Numbered from the stretch's first letter, positions 18,613 through 27,817 are shown. The stretch is DNA of 52,417 nucleotides from an uncultured Pseudoflavonifractor sp. (GCF_944387275.1 NZ_CALXEG010000019.1:1-52417); one strand, 5' to 3'. The notes: a model not told the origin generated them from the letters alone. Program-made: numbers and translations.

Positions 18613-19544
18613 ACAGGAAACCCGTTATCATCGACTGCGACCCGGGCATTGACGACGCCATGGCCCTGCTGGCCGCCTTCCGGGCCCCTGAGCTGGACAT
18701 CCGGGCCATTACCCCCGTTGCGGGCAACGTGCCTCTGCACTATACCGCCCCCAACACGCTGAAGATTCTGGCCCTGGGCGGACGGGAGGAGATCCCGGTG
18801 TACCCCGGCGCGGACCGCCCCCTCACCGGCCAGGTCCGGGAGGCCAGCGAGGTCCACGGCGCCGACGGCCTCATGGGCTGGCCCATGCCCGAGCCCAGGT
18901 CCGTGCTCCGGGAGGAGAAGGCCTGGGACGCCATCTACCGGGAGGCCCGGGCGCTGGAAGGCCGGCTGGAGATCGTGGCCACCGGTCCCCTGACCAACCT
19001 GGCCATCGCCTTGGCCAAGTACCCCGACCTGCCCCAATATGTCAAAAAGCTGACCGTCATGGGGGGCGGCGCCTGCTTCGGCAACGCCACGCCCGCCGCT
19101 GAGTTCAATATCTACGCCGACCCGGAGGCCGCTGAGATGGTATTCCGCGCCGGAATCCCCATTGCCCTGTGCGGCCTGGACGTGTGCCACCGTGCCCACC
19201 TGACGGAGGCGGAAGTGGCCCAGCTGGAATCCTTCGGTACGGTGCAGGCCGCCTTCTGCGCCGCGCTCAGCCGTCAGGAGCTGTCCTGGGCCGTGCCCTA
19301 CGGCACCCCCGGCGCACCCATGCACGACCCCTGCGCCATGCTGTGCGCCATTGACCCCACCCTGTTCCACTCTGTCCACTGCTGGGTGGGCGTGGAGCGG
19401 GCCGGTACTTACACCCGGGGCAAGACCGTCACCGACGCCTTCAGCGACGCCAAGCGCACCCCCAACACCGATCTGGTGCTGGACGTGGACCGGCCCAGGT
19501 TTGTCCGGCGGCTGCTGGACCTGTTGAGCGAATACGGAAGATAA
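18609..19544 (+). CDS. Nucleoside hydrolase, second copy
   Basis: 311 residues, paralogue of the preceding gene with the canonical metal site DCDPGIDDA at residues 9-17. Also visible are VATGPLTNLA, MGGGACFGNATPAAEFN and the MHDPCAML histidine region. Start ATG 18609 overlaps the upstream stop by 4 bases (ATGA), so translation is coupled. Two divergent hydrolases in one operon suggest complementary nucleoside specificities, which is inference. Confidence 0.93.
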   Translation: MNRKPVIIDCDPGIDDAMALLAAFRAPELDIRAITPVAGNVPLHYTAPNTLKILALGGREEIPVYPGADRPLTGQVREASEVHGADGLMGWPMPEPRSVLREEKAWDAIYREARALEGRLEIVATGPLTNLAIALAKYPDLPQYVKKLTVMGGGACFGNATPAAEFNIYADPEAAEMVFRAGIPIALCGLDVCHRAHLTEAEVAQLESFGTVQAAFCAALSRQELSWAVPYGTPGAPMHDPCAMLCAIDPTLFHSVHCWVGVERAGTYTRGKTVTDAFSDAKRTPNTDLVLDVDRPRFVRRLLDLLSEYGR

Positions 19545-19565
19545 TCAAAAAAAGGAAGGATCTCT

Positions 19566-20636
19566 GTGAATACCGCGCGGATTGATCGTGTATTGGAAAA
19601 CATGGAGCGGGCGGGGCTGGAGCAGATCATCGTCACCTCCACCGCCTCGGTCTACTATCTCACCGGCTACTGGGTGGAGCCCATGGAGCGGATGCTGGCC
19701 CTCTATCTCCGCCGGGGCGCTGCCCCCGTGCTCTTCGGCAACGAGCTCTTCGCCCTCCAGCCCCAGGAGGGGCTGGAGCTGGTGCTCCACACCGACAGCG
19801 ACGACCCCACTGCCCAGCTGTGCGCCGCTCTGGCCCCCGGCGCCCTGGGTGTGGACAAGTTCTGGCCCAGCAAGTTCCTCATGGCCCTGCTCACCGCCCG
19901 GCCCGACGTGCGCCCCGTGCCCGGCTCCGCGCCGGTGGACGACGCCCGCACCTGCAAGGACGCCGACGAGATCGCCGCCCTCCGCGCCGCCTCCCGCATC
20001 AACGACCAGGTGGTCACCGCCGCCATCGCCGCCCTGAAGGAGGGCGTGCGGGAGGACGAGATGGCCGCCCTGGTGGAGCAGCTGTTCCGGGACCACGGCG
20101 GCGAGCGGTCCTCCGAGGGGCAGCTGGTCTGCTTCGGCCCCAACGGCGCCGACCCCCACCACGGCCCCAACGGTACCCGCCTGAAGGCGGGCGACTCGGT
20201 GGTGCTGGACCTGTTCAACCCCATCGGCCGCTACTGGTGCGACATGACCCGTACGGTGTTTTTCCGCTCTGTCAGCGACGAGGGCCGCCGGGTCTATGAG
20301 ACGGTCAGGGCCGCCAACGCCGCCGCCGAGGCCATGATCCGCCCCGGCGTGCTGCTGTGCGACGTGGACCGTGCCGCCCGCTCGGTCATTGAAGACGCGG
20401 GATACGGCCCCTACTTCACCCACCGGTTGGGCCACGGCTGCGGCCTGGAGTGCCATGAACCCCCAGACAACAGCCCGGTGAGCATGGCGCCCGTCCGGCC
20501 CGGCATGGTGTTCTCGGTGGAGCCGGGCATCTACCTGCCCGGGAAACTGGGGGTGCGCATCGAGGACCTGGTGCTGGTCACCGAAGACGGCTGCGAGGTG
20601 CTCAACCACGCCGGGAAAGAACTGCAAATCGTGTGA
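19566..20636 (+). CDS. M24 family metallopeptidase (Xaa-Pro aminopeptidase/dipeptidase type)
   Basis: 356 residues. Creatinase-like N-domain (about 1-125) and pita-bread catalytic domain (about 130-356). Probable metal ligands: Asp in VVLDLFNP and CDMTRTVF, His in HRLGHGCGLECHEPP, Glu in FSVEPGIYLPG and Glu in VRIEDLVLV. It probably removes or cleaves Xaa-Pro dipeptides in the cytosol. GTG 19566 follows GGAAGGA by a short spacer, 21 bases after the nucleoside hydrolase, and the operon ends at the terminator just downstream. Confidence 0.9.
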   Translation: MNTARIDRVLENMERAGLEQIIVTSTASVYYLTGYWVEPMERMLALYLRRGAAPVLFGNELFALQPQEGLELVLHTDSDDPTAQLCAALAPGALGVDKFWPSKFLMALLTARPDVRPVPGSAPVDDARTCKDADEIAALRAASRINDQVVTAAIAALKEGVREDEMAALVEQLFRDHGGERSSEGQLVCFGPNGADPHHGPNGTRLKAGDSVVLDLFNPIGRYWCDMTRTVFFRSVSDEGRRVYETVRAANAAAEAMIRPGVLLCDVDRAARSVIEDAGYGPYFTHRLGHGCGLECHEPPDNSPVSMAPVRPGMVFSVEPGIYLPGKLGVRIEDLVLVTEDGCEVLNHAGKELQIV

Positions 20637-20673
20637 AAAAGAGGTGGAGAGCGCTGCTCTCCACCTCTTTTTA
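20637..20673. terminator. Bidirectional terminator between the peptidase and eutQ
   Basis: A 12-bp stem (GAGGTGGAGAGC with its complement, loop GCT) flanked by A and T runs. It overlaps the eutQ stop codon and ends both convergent operons. Confidence 0.92.
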
Positions 20674-21102
20674 TGTGTTCTGGTTCTGCCAGTCCGCCGG
20701 ATAGACGAAATAGAGGAACCGGGCGTGCCCCGTCACAGAAAAACGGATGGCGCTGCCCCTGGGGATATAGATGACCTCCCCCGGCCCGGCGGACACGGTG
20801 CCCCGGTCGGTCCGGATGTCCAGCCGCCCCTCAATCACATAGTCCATCTCGTCGTAGTTCAGCTTCCAGGGGAAGGTGGTGTCGGTCATCTCCATGATGC
20901 CCGCACCCAGCCGGGGGCTTTCGTCAAGCGTGAACAGGTCCCGGGTGTATACCCTGTCCCCTGCCCGGCCGGTGTCCATCCGGTGCTCCTCCGTCACCCG
21001 CAGCTGGGGCACGGGAACTTTTTTTACCGTCTCCCCCGATGCCTCTCCCAGCTTTTCCAGCAGCACCTGGCGTACCAGGGCCTCCAGCGCCTGTTTATCC
21101 AC
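20671..21102 (-). CDS. eutQ: EutQ-like cupin, ethanolamine utilisation
   Basis: 143 residues. A C-terminal single cupin fold (about 65-140: DEMDYVIEGRLDIRTD, PRGSAIRFSV) follows an N-terminal amphipathic helix (DKQALEALVRQVLLEKLG) of the encapsulation-peptide kind and a variable linker. EutQ is required for the eut compartment in enterics and was reported to have acetate kinase activity in Salmonella; whether that holds here is unknown. It is the last gene of the operon, and its start overlaps the end of eutH by 8 bases. Confidence 0.88.
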   Translation of the reverse strand: MDKQALEALVRQVLLEKLGEASGETVKKVPVPQLRVTEEHRMDTGRAGDRVYTRDLFTLDESPRLGAGIMEMTDTTFPWKLNYDEMDYVIEGRLDIRTDRGTVSAGPGEVIYIPRGSAIRFSVTGHARFLYFVYPADWQNQNT

Positions 21103-22186
21103 GGTTTGCCTCCTTTCTGGTCAGCACCATGGCCACCGCCACGGCGGACACGCCGCCCACCAGCTTGCCCACGATCATGGGAAAAATCATGGACGAGTCA
21201 AAGCCGGCGGTAAAGCCCAGGTGGTCGCCGAACACAAAGGCGGCGGACACGGCGAAGGCCACGTTGATGACCTTGCCCCGGTGGTCCATATCCTTCATCA
21301 TGCCGAACATGGGGATGTTGTTGGCCAGAGTGGCCACCAGACCGGCGGCGGCCATGTCGTTCATGCCCAGCAGGTGACCCAGCTTCATCAACGGCTTGCG
21401 GAACACCTTGGTGATGACGTACACCAGGGGGAACGCTCCCGCCAGCACCACGGCGATGTCGCCCACCACGGTGAAGCCCTCCTCGATGGGGGTGAGGCCG
21501 GGCAGGATGGTGATGGGGGTCAATTTCTGGACGATGGCAATGGCCAGGCCCACGGTGATGAGGATGACCACTGCCCGGCCGAACACCTGAAAGCCCTTCA
21601 CCATGCCGCCCGGGATCTTCCACAGGCCGATGGCGATGAGCACGGCGATGAGGACGATGGGGATCAGGTTGCGCAGCACCATGCCGATGTTAAACCCGGC
21701 GGCCAGGCCCCCCACCAGAGCGCCCAGGGGGATGGTGACCACCCCCGCCAGCACGCCGGAGGCCAGGGCGGGCCGGTCCTCCTTTTGGATGATGCCCAGG
21801 CCCACGGGGATGGTAAACACGATGGTGGGCCCCAGCATGGCGCCCACGATGAGCCCGCCGAACTGCCCCGCCTCCTCAGTGAGGGCCAGCTCTTTGGCCA
21901 GGGGCGCGCCGCCCATGTCGTTGGCCAGAATGGTGCCCACGAACATGGCCGGGTCGGCCCCCAGGAACTGGTACACCGGCACCACCACCGGCCGCAGCAC
22001 GTCGGCCAGCACCGGCGCCAGGCAGATGATGCCGATCATGGACAGCGCCAGGGCGCCCATATTCAGAATGCCCTCTTCAAATTTCTCCCCCAGGCCGAAG
22101 CGGTTGCCCAGAATCCGGTCCACCGCGCCCAGGACCATGAAGAGGACCATTAGATAGATGATGATCTCGTTGATGGACAAATTCAT
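21095..22186 (-). CDS. eutH: Ethanolamine permease EutH
   Basis: 363 residues, about ten membrane helices, starting MNLSINEIIIYLMVLFMVLGAVDRI and containing ANDMGGAPLA and NNIPMFGMM, characteristic of EutH. It imports ethanolamine, mainly at low pH or low concentration. AGGAAAGGGG precedes the ATG. It lies near the distal end of the eut operon after eutN. Confidence 0.93.
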   Translation of the reverse strand: MNLSINEIIIYLMVLFMVLGAVDRILGNRFGLGEKFEEGILNMGALALSMIGIICLAPVLADVLRPVVVPVYQFLGADPAMFVGTILANDMGGAPLAKELALTEEAGQFGGLIVGAMLGPTIVFTIPVGLGIIQKEDRPALASGVLAGVVTIPLGALVGGLAAGFNIGMVLRNLIPIVLIAVLIAIGLWKIPGGMVKGFQVFGRAVVILITVGLAIAIVQKLTPITILPGLTPIEEGFTVVGDIAVVLAGAFPLVYVITKVFRKPLMKLGHLLGMNDMAAAGLVATLANNIPMFGMMKDMDHRGKVINVAFAVSAAFVFGDHLGFTAGFDSSMIFPMIVGKLVGGVSAVAVAMVLTRKEANRG

Positions 22187-22210
22187 TGCCCCTTTCCTGT
22201 TCTCTCAGGG

Positions 22211-22444
22211 CTAGGTCTGGTCCACGATGCCCACCACGGCGGCGTCCACCGGGGCGTCCTTCCCGGCGGCCACACGGGCCGCGCCGCCGGTGGCCACCAG
22301 CACCCGCTCCCCCTCCCCCGCGCCCACGCAGTCGGCGCAGATGAGGAGCTGTTCCCCCACCCGGACAGTGAGAAAGGACTTGCCCAGCAGACCGGGGGAC
22401 TTCTTGGTGGACCAGATGTTACCCTCTACCGTACCCAGCAGCAC
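22211..22444 (-). CDS. eutN: Microcompartment vertex protein EutN/CcmL (BMC-P)
   Basis: 77 residues, pentameric bacterial microcompartment vertex family (MLLGTVEGNIWSTKK, VGAGEGERVLVATGGAAR, VDAAVVGIVD). Pentamers close the twelve vertices of the shell, and this is the only BMC-P gene in the operon. GTG start with GGAGAGGAGGGGG upstream. Its first 26 bases overlap the end of the small gene upstream. Confidence 0.92.
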   Translation of the reverse strand: MLLGTVEGNIWSTKKSPGLLGKSFLTVRVGEQLLICADCVGAGEGERVLVATGGAARVAAGKDAPVDAAVVGIVDQT

Positions 22445-22709
22445 GGCCGCCCCCTCCTCTCCGGATACCCAGCTCCCGCAGCTCCCGCTCCATGGCGGTG
22501 AAACGGATATAGATCCCCCGCTCGGCGGTGCGGGCGTATTGCTTGTACTCCAGGGCCCCGTCGGCCAGGTAGACCCGCCGCCCCTCCAACAGGGCCAGCA
22601 GGACGGTCCGCTCCTCCTCCGTCAAGGCCACGCCCAGGGAGAGCAGTGCCATCTGCTCGATGGGGAGGCGGGTGATGATCAGGTCTCCGCCCCGCTCCTC
22701 CAGCGTCAC
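22419..22709 (-). CDS. Small eut-operon protein of unknown function
   Basis: 96 residues, starting at GTG within the pduL stop codon (GTGA overlap). Contains helical segments IEQMALLSLGVALTEEER and VYLADGALEYKQYARTAERG, then a glycine-rich tail that overlaps eutN. No signal peptide or membrane helix. In outline the middle part resembles the C-terminal half of the Firmicute-specific eut/pdu accessory family (TIGR02536 type), which would make this a shortened member. That comparison is from memory and weak. Confidence 0.65.
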   Translation of the reverse strand: MTLEERGGDLIITRLPIEQMALLSLGVALTEEERTVLLALLEGRRVYLADGALEYKQYARTAERGIYIRFTAMERELRELGIRRGGGGRAAGYGRG

Positions 22710-23335
22710 AGGCCCTCTCCCCCTGTCACGGGGATGGCCCGGTCTCCCTTGCGGAAGCCGCAGGCGTTGGCCTCGTCGTAGTCCAGGTGGACGGCAGTGG
22801 AGAATTTGGGGGAAATGCGCACCTCCACCGCTTCAAAGGTGACGGGCCGGCTGGTGAGGGTGCGGAGCCGGATGTCCTGCTTGTCGGACAGGCCCCATCG
22901 CGCCGCATCCTGGGGCGTCATGTGGATGTGCCGCTTGGCGGCGATGACCCCCTGCTTCAGGGTGATCTCCCCCGCCGGTCCCCGGAGGATAATGCCCGGC
23001 GTACCGGCTGTGTCTCCTGAGATGCGCACCGGCGGCGCAATGCCCAGAGATACCCCGTCGGTGAGGGAGATCTCTACCTGGCTCTCGGGCCGCTCGGGGC
23101 CCAGCACCACCACGTTGCTCAGCTGGCCCTTGGGCCCCACCAGCGTCACCCGCTCGCTACAGACGAACTGTCCCGGCTGGGACAGTCCCCGCACCTTTTC
23201 CAGCCGGTGGCCCGGTCCGAACAGGGCCTCCACATGGGCCCGGCACAGGTGGACATGCCGCCCGCTGGCCTCCAAAGGCACGGTCAGCCGCTCCACCACC
23301 GCCTCCGCCAGCCGTTCCAGCGCTGTGTGTTCCAT
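22706..23335 (-). CDS. pduL: PduL-type phosphate propanoyl/acetyltransferase
   Basis: 209 residues. Converts acetyl-CoA and phosphate to acetyl phosphate, recycling CoA inside the compartment (the EutD role, carried out by the unrelated PduL fold). Zinc-binding motifs SGRHVHL and AKRHIHMTPQDA are both present. The N-terminal helix TALERLAEAVVERL is consistent with the encapsulation peptide usual for PduL. Start ATG directly follows the eutT stop codon. Confidence 0.92.
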   Translation of the reverse strand: MEHTALERLAEAVVERLTVPLEASGRHVHLCRAHVEALFGPGHRLEKVRGLSQPGQFVCSERVTLVGPKGQLSNVVVLGPERPESQVEISLTDGVSLGIAPPVRISGDTAGTPGIILRGPAGEITLKQGVIAAKRHIHMTPQDAARWGLSDKQDIRLRTLTSRPVTFEAVEVRISPKFSTAVHLDYDEANACGFRKGDRAIPVTGGEGL

Positions 23336-24064
23336 TTACTTCACCTCCCGGGGGTACTTCCCCGCCTTGAGCTTGATCATCATGATCCACATCAGGGAGG
23401 ACAGGCGGTTGAGCCCCAGGATGATGTCCGTCCGCTCCACGCCGCCGGCGTCCCGGAAAGCGGCATAGGCCGCCAGCTCGGTGCGCCGAACCACGGTGCG
23501 CACCTTGTTCACCGCCAGGATGGCGGGGGAGTCGGTGTAGTGGGGCATGAAGTGGGGCTGGCCCAGGTATCTGTCCGGGTAGTGGGAGTACTCCCGCAGC
23601 TCATCCGGGCCGTACCCGCACAGTCTGATCTCCCCCACCGGCTCGTCCAGCACGTCGAAGCGGATGAACCGCCGCACAAAGGCCAGCACCTCCTCCAGCT
23701 CCTCCGCCAGGGCGGGATAGCCCGCCCCGGCGCAGGTCTGCTGGGCCAGGAGGATTTCCGCCTCCAGGCTGTCGATGCAGCCCCGGAAGGCGATGCGGGG
23801 GTGGTCCTTGTCCACCAGAATATTGCCCTTCAGGTGGGTCATGTGCTCCGGCTTCTCGGCCAGCACCGCCCCGGACAGAGTGCGGTACTTGGGGCGCTGC
23901 CCCGTCTCCCCGGAATTGCCCTGGGGGTAGACCACCTCCACCCCCTTCTCTCTCAGCCAGTCCCGGGCGGCGGGGGTGAGGACCTCCCCCGCCCGCACCA
24001 CCACCGGGCCCCGTGCGCCTCCGTTCGACATCCGGCGCACGTCCTCCTCGGTCAGCAGCGCCAT
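23336..24064 (-). CDS. eutT: EutT-type cobalamin adenosyltransferase
   Basis: 242 residues. Makes adenosylcobalamin, the cofactor of ethanolamine ammonia-lyase, from reduced cobalamin and ATP. The N-terminal region (LTEEDVRRM, LTPAARDWLREKGVEV) and the central adenosyltransferase core (KGNILVDKDHPRIAFRGCID, then FDVLDEPVGEI) match EutT. The C-terminal helices end LSSLMWIMMIKLKAGKYP. It starts 3 bases after the eutM stop. Confidence 0.87.
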   Translation of the reverse strand: MALLTEEDVRRMSNGGARGPVVVRAGEVLTPAARDWLREKGVEVVYPQGNSGETGQRPKYRTLSGAVLAEKPEHMTHLKGNILVDKDHPRIAFRGCIDSLEAEILLAQQTCAGAGYPALAEELEEVLAFVRRFIRFDVLDEPVGEIRLCGYGPDELREYSHYPDRYLGQPHFMPHYTDSPAILAVNKVRTVVRRTELAAYAAFRDAGGVERTDIILGLNRLSSLMWIMMIKLKAGKYPREVK

Positions 24065-24067
24065 GGC

Positions 24068-24367
24068 TTACTGCCCGTCGTACTCGCCCTTGCCGTGGGG
24101 CAGGACGGAGTCCACCTCGGCGTGGGGGCGGGGGATGACGTGGACGCTCACCAGCTCGCCCACCTTCTCCGCCGCAGCGGCGCCCGCGTCGGTGGCCGCC
24201 TTGACGGCCCCCACGTCGCCCCGGACCATCACGGTCACCAGGCCGCCGCCCACCTGCTCCTTGCCCACCAGCTGGACATTGGCCGCCTTCACCATGGCGT
24301 CCGCCGCCTCAATGGCGGCCACCAGGCCCCGGGTCTCCACCATACCAAGTGCATTCGTATTTGCCAT
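24068..24367 (-). CDS. eutM: Microcompartment shell protein EutM (BMC-H), short form
   Basis: 99 residues, one BMC domain ([21 protein letters not shown], then [20 protein letters not shown]), the usual length and N-terminus of EutM/PduA hexamers. A clear Shine-Dalgarno (AAGGAGA, read on the minus strand) lies 8 bases before ATG 24367. This is the major hexameric facet protein and the only BMC-H gene here. The same frame continues upstream to 24763 (see the extended form). Confidence 0.92.
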   Translation of the reverse strand: MANTNALGMVETRGLVAAIEAADAMVKAANVQLVGKEQVGGGLVTVMVRGDVGAVKAATDAGAAAAEKVGELVSVHVIPRPHAEVDSVLPHGKGEYDGQ

Positions 24368-24763
24368 TTTCCTGTCTCCTTTTCCGTTTTGCGCCCCGCT
24401 CCGGGGACGTTCTGTATGATTCCCACTCTGGGGCACGCTCTGCCCCTCGGGTGTTTTTTCCACATCCGGCCGGCCCATGGTGGAAACAGCCGCCTTCCTG
24501 CTCTCGGGCCGGGCGGCGTTCTCCCGCTTTGCGCGGGCCTTTTTTTCCACTTTTTCCTCCGCCGCTCTCACCGGCATGTGGGGCGCGCCTCCCACCGTTC
24601 CGGCCGGTTCGCCGTTGAGGGCGGTCACCGGGTGCTCCATGGACTCCTCCCCCTCCGCCCCGGCGGGCTTGGCCGCCATCAGGCTGTTGGTCAGGTTCTG
24701 CACCTCCTGCAAAAGGTGCTCCTGGGGGTTGAGCAGCACGCCGTCGGCGTTGACCTCGCTCAT
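24068..24763 (-). CDS. eutM: EutM, possible N-terminally extended form
   Basis: The frame of EutM is open for 132 more codons, starting at ATG 24763 that overlaps the eutE stop as ATGA, a typical coupled start. The extension begins with an amphipathic helix ([20 protein letters not shown]), followed by a long charged, Pro/Gly/Lys/Arg-rich and probably disordered stretch, and then runs in frame into the BMC domain. If translated, one reading frame gives a long and a short shell protein, analogous to the long and short CcmM forms. The alternative is a spacer that is open by chance in GC-rich DNA. Confidence 0.45.
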   Translation of the reverse strand: MSEVNADGVLLNPQEHLLQEVQNLTNSLMAAKPAGAEGEESMEHPVTALNGEPAGTVGGAPHMPVRAAEEKVEKKARAKRENAARPESRKAAVSTMGRPDVEKTPEGQSVPQSGNHTERPRSGAQNGKGDRKMANTNALGMVETRGLVAAIEAADAMVKAANVQLVGKEQVGGGLVTVMVRGDVGAVKAATDAGAAAAEKVGELVSVHVIPRPHAEVDSVLPHGKGEYDGQ

Positions 24764-26229
24764 ACGTTCAGCCTCCTCATGATCAGGCGCACCAGCTCGT
24801 CCATGGCGGCGGCGTCAACTGTCCCCCGGGTTCCCGCGTCCGCCCGGCAGGCCTGGCCGCCCCGGAGGTCCTCCAGCTCTTTGACGCCCCAGGCCACCCG
24901 CTTGATGTTGATGAGGTCCAGGGGGCCGATGTTGTTGGAGCTGGAGGAGCCGCCCACTGCGCCGCAGCCCAGGGTGAGGGCGGGGAACAGGCAGGTGCTG
25001 GCGCCGATGCCGCCCAGGGAGGAGGGCGTGTTCACCAGCACCCGGCTGGCGGGCACGGCGGCGGCGAACTTCTTCACCACGTTCTCGTCCTCGGCGTGGA
25101 TGGAGAAGGTGTGGCCCGCGCCCTCCCACTCCAGAATCTCCACGCACCGGCGGAGGGCGGCCTCCTCGTCGGGTTCCACATAGAGGGCCAGAATCAGCCC
25201 CAGCTTCTCGTTGGAGTAGGGGTAGCCGGGGCCCACGCCGGTCTCCCGTGCCACCAGCACCCGGGTACCCGCCGGGATGCCGGTCAACCCGGCCAGTGCG
25301 GCCACCTGCTCCACACTCTTGCCCACAATGGCCGGGTTCATGGTGCCGTTGGGCCGGAGGATGCACTTGGACAGGGCCTTGTGCTGCCCGTCGCTGAGGA
25401 TGCAGGCCCCCTGGCGCGTCAGCTCCGCCGTAACGGTGCTCTCCATCTCCCGGGTGACCACGATGCTCTGCTCGCTGGCGCAGATGGTGCCGTTGTCAAA
25501 GGTCTTGGAGTCCAGAATCCGCTTCACCGCCATGGGCACGTCTGCGGTGCGGTGGATATAGGCCGGGCCGTTGCCCGCGCCCACGCCGATGGCCGGGGTG
25601 CCCGAGGAGTAGGCCGCCTTGACCATGGCCCCGCCGCCGGTGGCCAGGATGAGCCGGGTGTCCCGGTGCTTCATCAGGGCGCTGGTGGCCTCCATGGTGG
25701 GGGTGGAGATGCAGGAGATGCTCCCTGCGGGCGCCCCCGCCCCCTCCGCCGCCCGGCGGACCACCGCCACCGTCTCCCGGATACAGTTGAGGGCGCTGGG
25801 GTGGGGGGAGAAGATGATGGGGCTGCCCGCCTTGAGGCAGATCATGGCCTTGTAGATGACGGTGGAGGTGGGGTTGGTGGAGGGCACCAGCCCGGCCACG
25901 ATGCCCACGGGCACGCCGATGTCGATGATGCGCTTCTCCCGGTCCTCGGCCAGGATACCGATGGTGCGCTCGTTTTTGATGGCCTCGTAGAGGGTGAGGG
26001 CGGCGAAGCGGTTTTTCAGCTCCTTGTCCTCCTTCCTGCCGAAGCCGGTCTCCTCCACCGCCATGGCGGCCAGCCGCCCGGCGTGTTCCGCGCCCGCCGC
26101 CGAGATGGCGGCCACAATCTTGTCGATCTGGGCCTGGTCCATCCGGGCCAGTGCCCGCTGGGCCTCTTTGGCCGTCTTAATCAGGTCCCGGACCTCCTGG
26201 ACCGACTGTAAATCCTTATCCAGCTGCAT
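24760..26229 (-). CDS. eutE: CoA-acylating acetaldehyde dehydrogenase EutE
   Basis: 489 residues. Oxidises acetaldehyde to acetyl-CoA with NAD+. Catalytic cysteine in [14 protein letters not shown]-binding region [19 protein letters not shown], and [12 protein letters not shown] near the end. After the dehydrogenase core there is a short linker and a C-terminal helix ([17 protein letters not shown]) that looks like an encapsulation peptide, here at the C- rather than the N-terminus. AGGAGGG precedes ATG 26229. Confidence 0.93.
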   Translation of the reverse strand: MQLDKDLQSVQEVRDLIKTAKEAQRALARMDQAQIDKIVAAISAAGAEHAGRLAAMAVEETGFGRKEDKELKNRFAALTLYEAIKNERTIGILAEDREKRIIDIGVPVGIVAGLVPSTNPTSTVIYKAMICLKAGSPIIFSPHPSALNCIRETVAVVRRAAEGAGAPAGSISCISTPTMEATSALMKHRDTRLILATGGGAMVKAAYSSGTPAIGVGAGNGPAYIHRTADVPMAVKRILDSKTFDNGTICASEQSIVVTREMESTVTAELTRQGACILSDGQHKALSKCILRPNGTMNPAIVGKSVEQVAALAGLTGIPAGTRVLVARETGVGPGYPYSNEKLGLILALYVEPDEEAALRRCVEILEWEGAGHTFSIHAEDENVVKKFAAAVPASRVLVNTPSSLGGIGASTCLFPALTLGCGAVGGSSSSNNIGPLDLINIKRVAWGVKELEDLRGGQACRADAGTRGTVDAAAMDELVRLIMRRLNV

Positions 26230-26239
26230 GGAATCCCTC

Positions 26240-26893
26240 CTATATTTCCCGGGGTCTGGCCGCTACCGCCTTTACCGCCTCAGCAAAGGCGGCGCAGGCG
26301 GCGTTGCAGGCGCTCTGGGTGCCGGTGAGCAGGCCGCCGCCGAAGTTGGTCTCGCTGGGCGGCGCATAGAAGGCCGTCAGCTCCACGTCCGCCGCCTTCA
26401 GCGCCTCGTCCAGCCCCACCACCGCCTCCAGAGGCGGGGCGATGAGATAGGCCAGTGCCTCCCCCTCGGCCACCCCAGCCGTCTGGGACAGATAGGTGCC
26501 CGTGCGGGAGACAGTGTGGGCAAAATACACCACCGAGCCGTCCTCGTTGGCGGAGCGGAAGCCGCCGGCCTCCTGGAGGAAGGCCACCGCCGCCCGCAGG
26601 CCGCTCTGGACCTCCGCCGGGTTGGGCCCGGCCAGGATGCCGATGACCTCGCCCGCCAGCTTGGTGGAGGCGTTGGCCGCGCCCGCGTACAGGCTCCGGC
26701 CGTACACCACCTCCACGGCGGCGGCCTTGGTGGCCTCGTCCAGGGCGCAGTAGGTCATGTCGTCGCAGTCGGTGGTAAGAATGCCGATGGAGCGGTGGCC
26801 GTCGGGCAGGGCCAGCTGCCTGGCCAGCCCCTCGCTGACGTTGGCGATGGTGTGGGTGGCCAGTACCTTGACCGGAATCAGTTCATCAATCAT
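26240..26893 (-). CDS. eutL: Microcompartment shell protein EutL (BMC-T)
   Basis: 217 residues with two fused BMC domains, the trimeric shell protein EutL (IPVKVLATHTIANVSEGLA, TTDCDDMTYCALDEATKAA, FYAPPSETNFGGGLLTG). EutL trimers are thought to form gated pores in the shell. GGGGGC lies before ATG 26893; it is 12 bases after eutC. Confidence 0.93.
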   Translation of the reverse strand: MIDELIPVKVLATHTIANVSEGLARQLALPDGHRSIGILTTDCDDMTYCALDEATKAAAVEVVYGRSLYAGAANASTKLAGEVIGILAGPNPAEVQSGLRAAVAFLQEAGGFRSANEDGSVVYFAHTVSRTGTYLSQTAGVAEGEALAYLIAPPLEAVVGLDEALKAADVELTAFYAPPSETNFGGGLLTGTQSACNAACAAFAEAVKAVAARPREI

Positions 26894-26905
26894 GGTTTCG
26901 CCCCC

Positions 26906-27817
26906 TTACAGCTTCAGATCAATGCCGGAGGCTTTCTTCTCCAGCATGGTGTGAATCAATTCGGCAATATGAGCTCCTGCTTCTACCGCAGTCGTTCCCT
27001 GGCGGTGGATGTTGGAGACCACGGTGCGCTTGGACTCGGGGATGCCGATGTGGGGCTGGTAGGTGAGATAGGCGGACATGGACTCGGCGGTCACCAGTCC
27101 GGGCCTCTCCCCCACCAGCATGCACACCACCTCCGCGCCGGTCAGGTCGCCGATGTGGTCGGAGGCGCCCACCCGGCAGAACTTGACGAACAGAGCCGGG
27201 CCAACCTCCAACCCGTAGGCCTTCAGGCCACCCCGGATGGCTTCCAGGCAGTCCAGGGCGTTGGCCTCGATAGCGGCGGAGCTGAGGCCGTCCCCCACCA
27301 CCAGGGCTACCCTGGGCTTCTGTCCCAGGGTCTGGCGGATGATGGCCTGGTTGGCCTCGTCAAACCGGCGGCCCTTGTCGGGCCGGGTCAAATACTCGTC
27401 CTTATCCTTGCACAGGGTCTGCACCGGCACAAAGCCGCCCTTCTTTACAAATGCCTCGTCCACCATGGAGAAGCAGGAGTCCTGGGCCGCCGCGTGGTCG
27501 GCCCGGAAGCGGAGCATGGTGGCGGTCTTGTACCGGGCGCCCGCCCGGCCCAGGCCGATGCGTGCGGGGGTCTTCTGCTTCAGGTCCAGAAATGCCCTCC
27601 CGTTTCTGGGGTTGTCCACCAGATACTGCCGCCGCAGGTCGGTCTGGGTGATATCCGGGATGGCCGCGGCAGGGTCAATGTTCCTGGCCGCCGGACGGGT
27701 CACCCCCTGGGGCTCCATGGGGTGGTAGTCGCTCCCCTTCACCTGGGGTGTGGGTGCCTGTCCGGCAACCTCGGCGATCATGCGCTCAATGAGGGCGCGC
27801 AGTTCCTTATCGTTCAT
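26906..27817 (-). CDS. eutC: Ethanolamine ammonia-lyase small subunit
   Basis: 303 residues. With EutB it forms the adenosylcobalamin-dependent lyase that converts ethanolamine to acetaldehyde and ammonia. ATG 27817 is chosen over 27874 because GAGG precedes it and the protein then opens with the encapsulation helix [18 protein letters not shown]. Core motifs: [28 protein letters not shown] and GERPGL. It is separated from eutB by 124 bases that contain a hairpin. Confidence 0.95.
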   Translation of the reverse strand: MNDKELRALIERMIAEVAGQAPTPQVKGSDYHPMEPQGVTRPAARNIDPAAAIPDITQTDLRRQYLVDNPRNGRAFLDLKQKTPARIGLGRAGARYKTATMLRFRADHAAAQDSCFSMVDEAFVKKGGFVPVQTLCKDKDEYLTRPDKGRRFDEANQAIIRQTLGQKPRVALVVGDGLSSAAIEANALDCLEAIRGGLKAYGLEVGPALFVKFCRVGASDHIGDLTGAEVVCMLVGERPGLVTAESMSAYLTYQPHIGIPESKRTVVSNIHRQGTTAVEAGAHIAELIHTMLEKKASGIDLKL

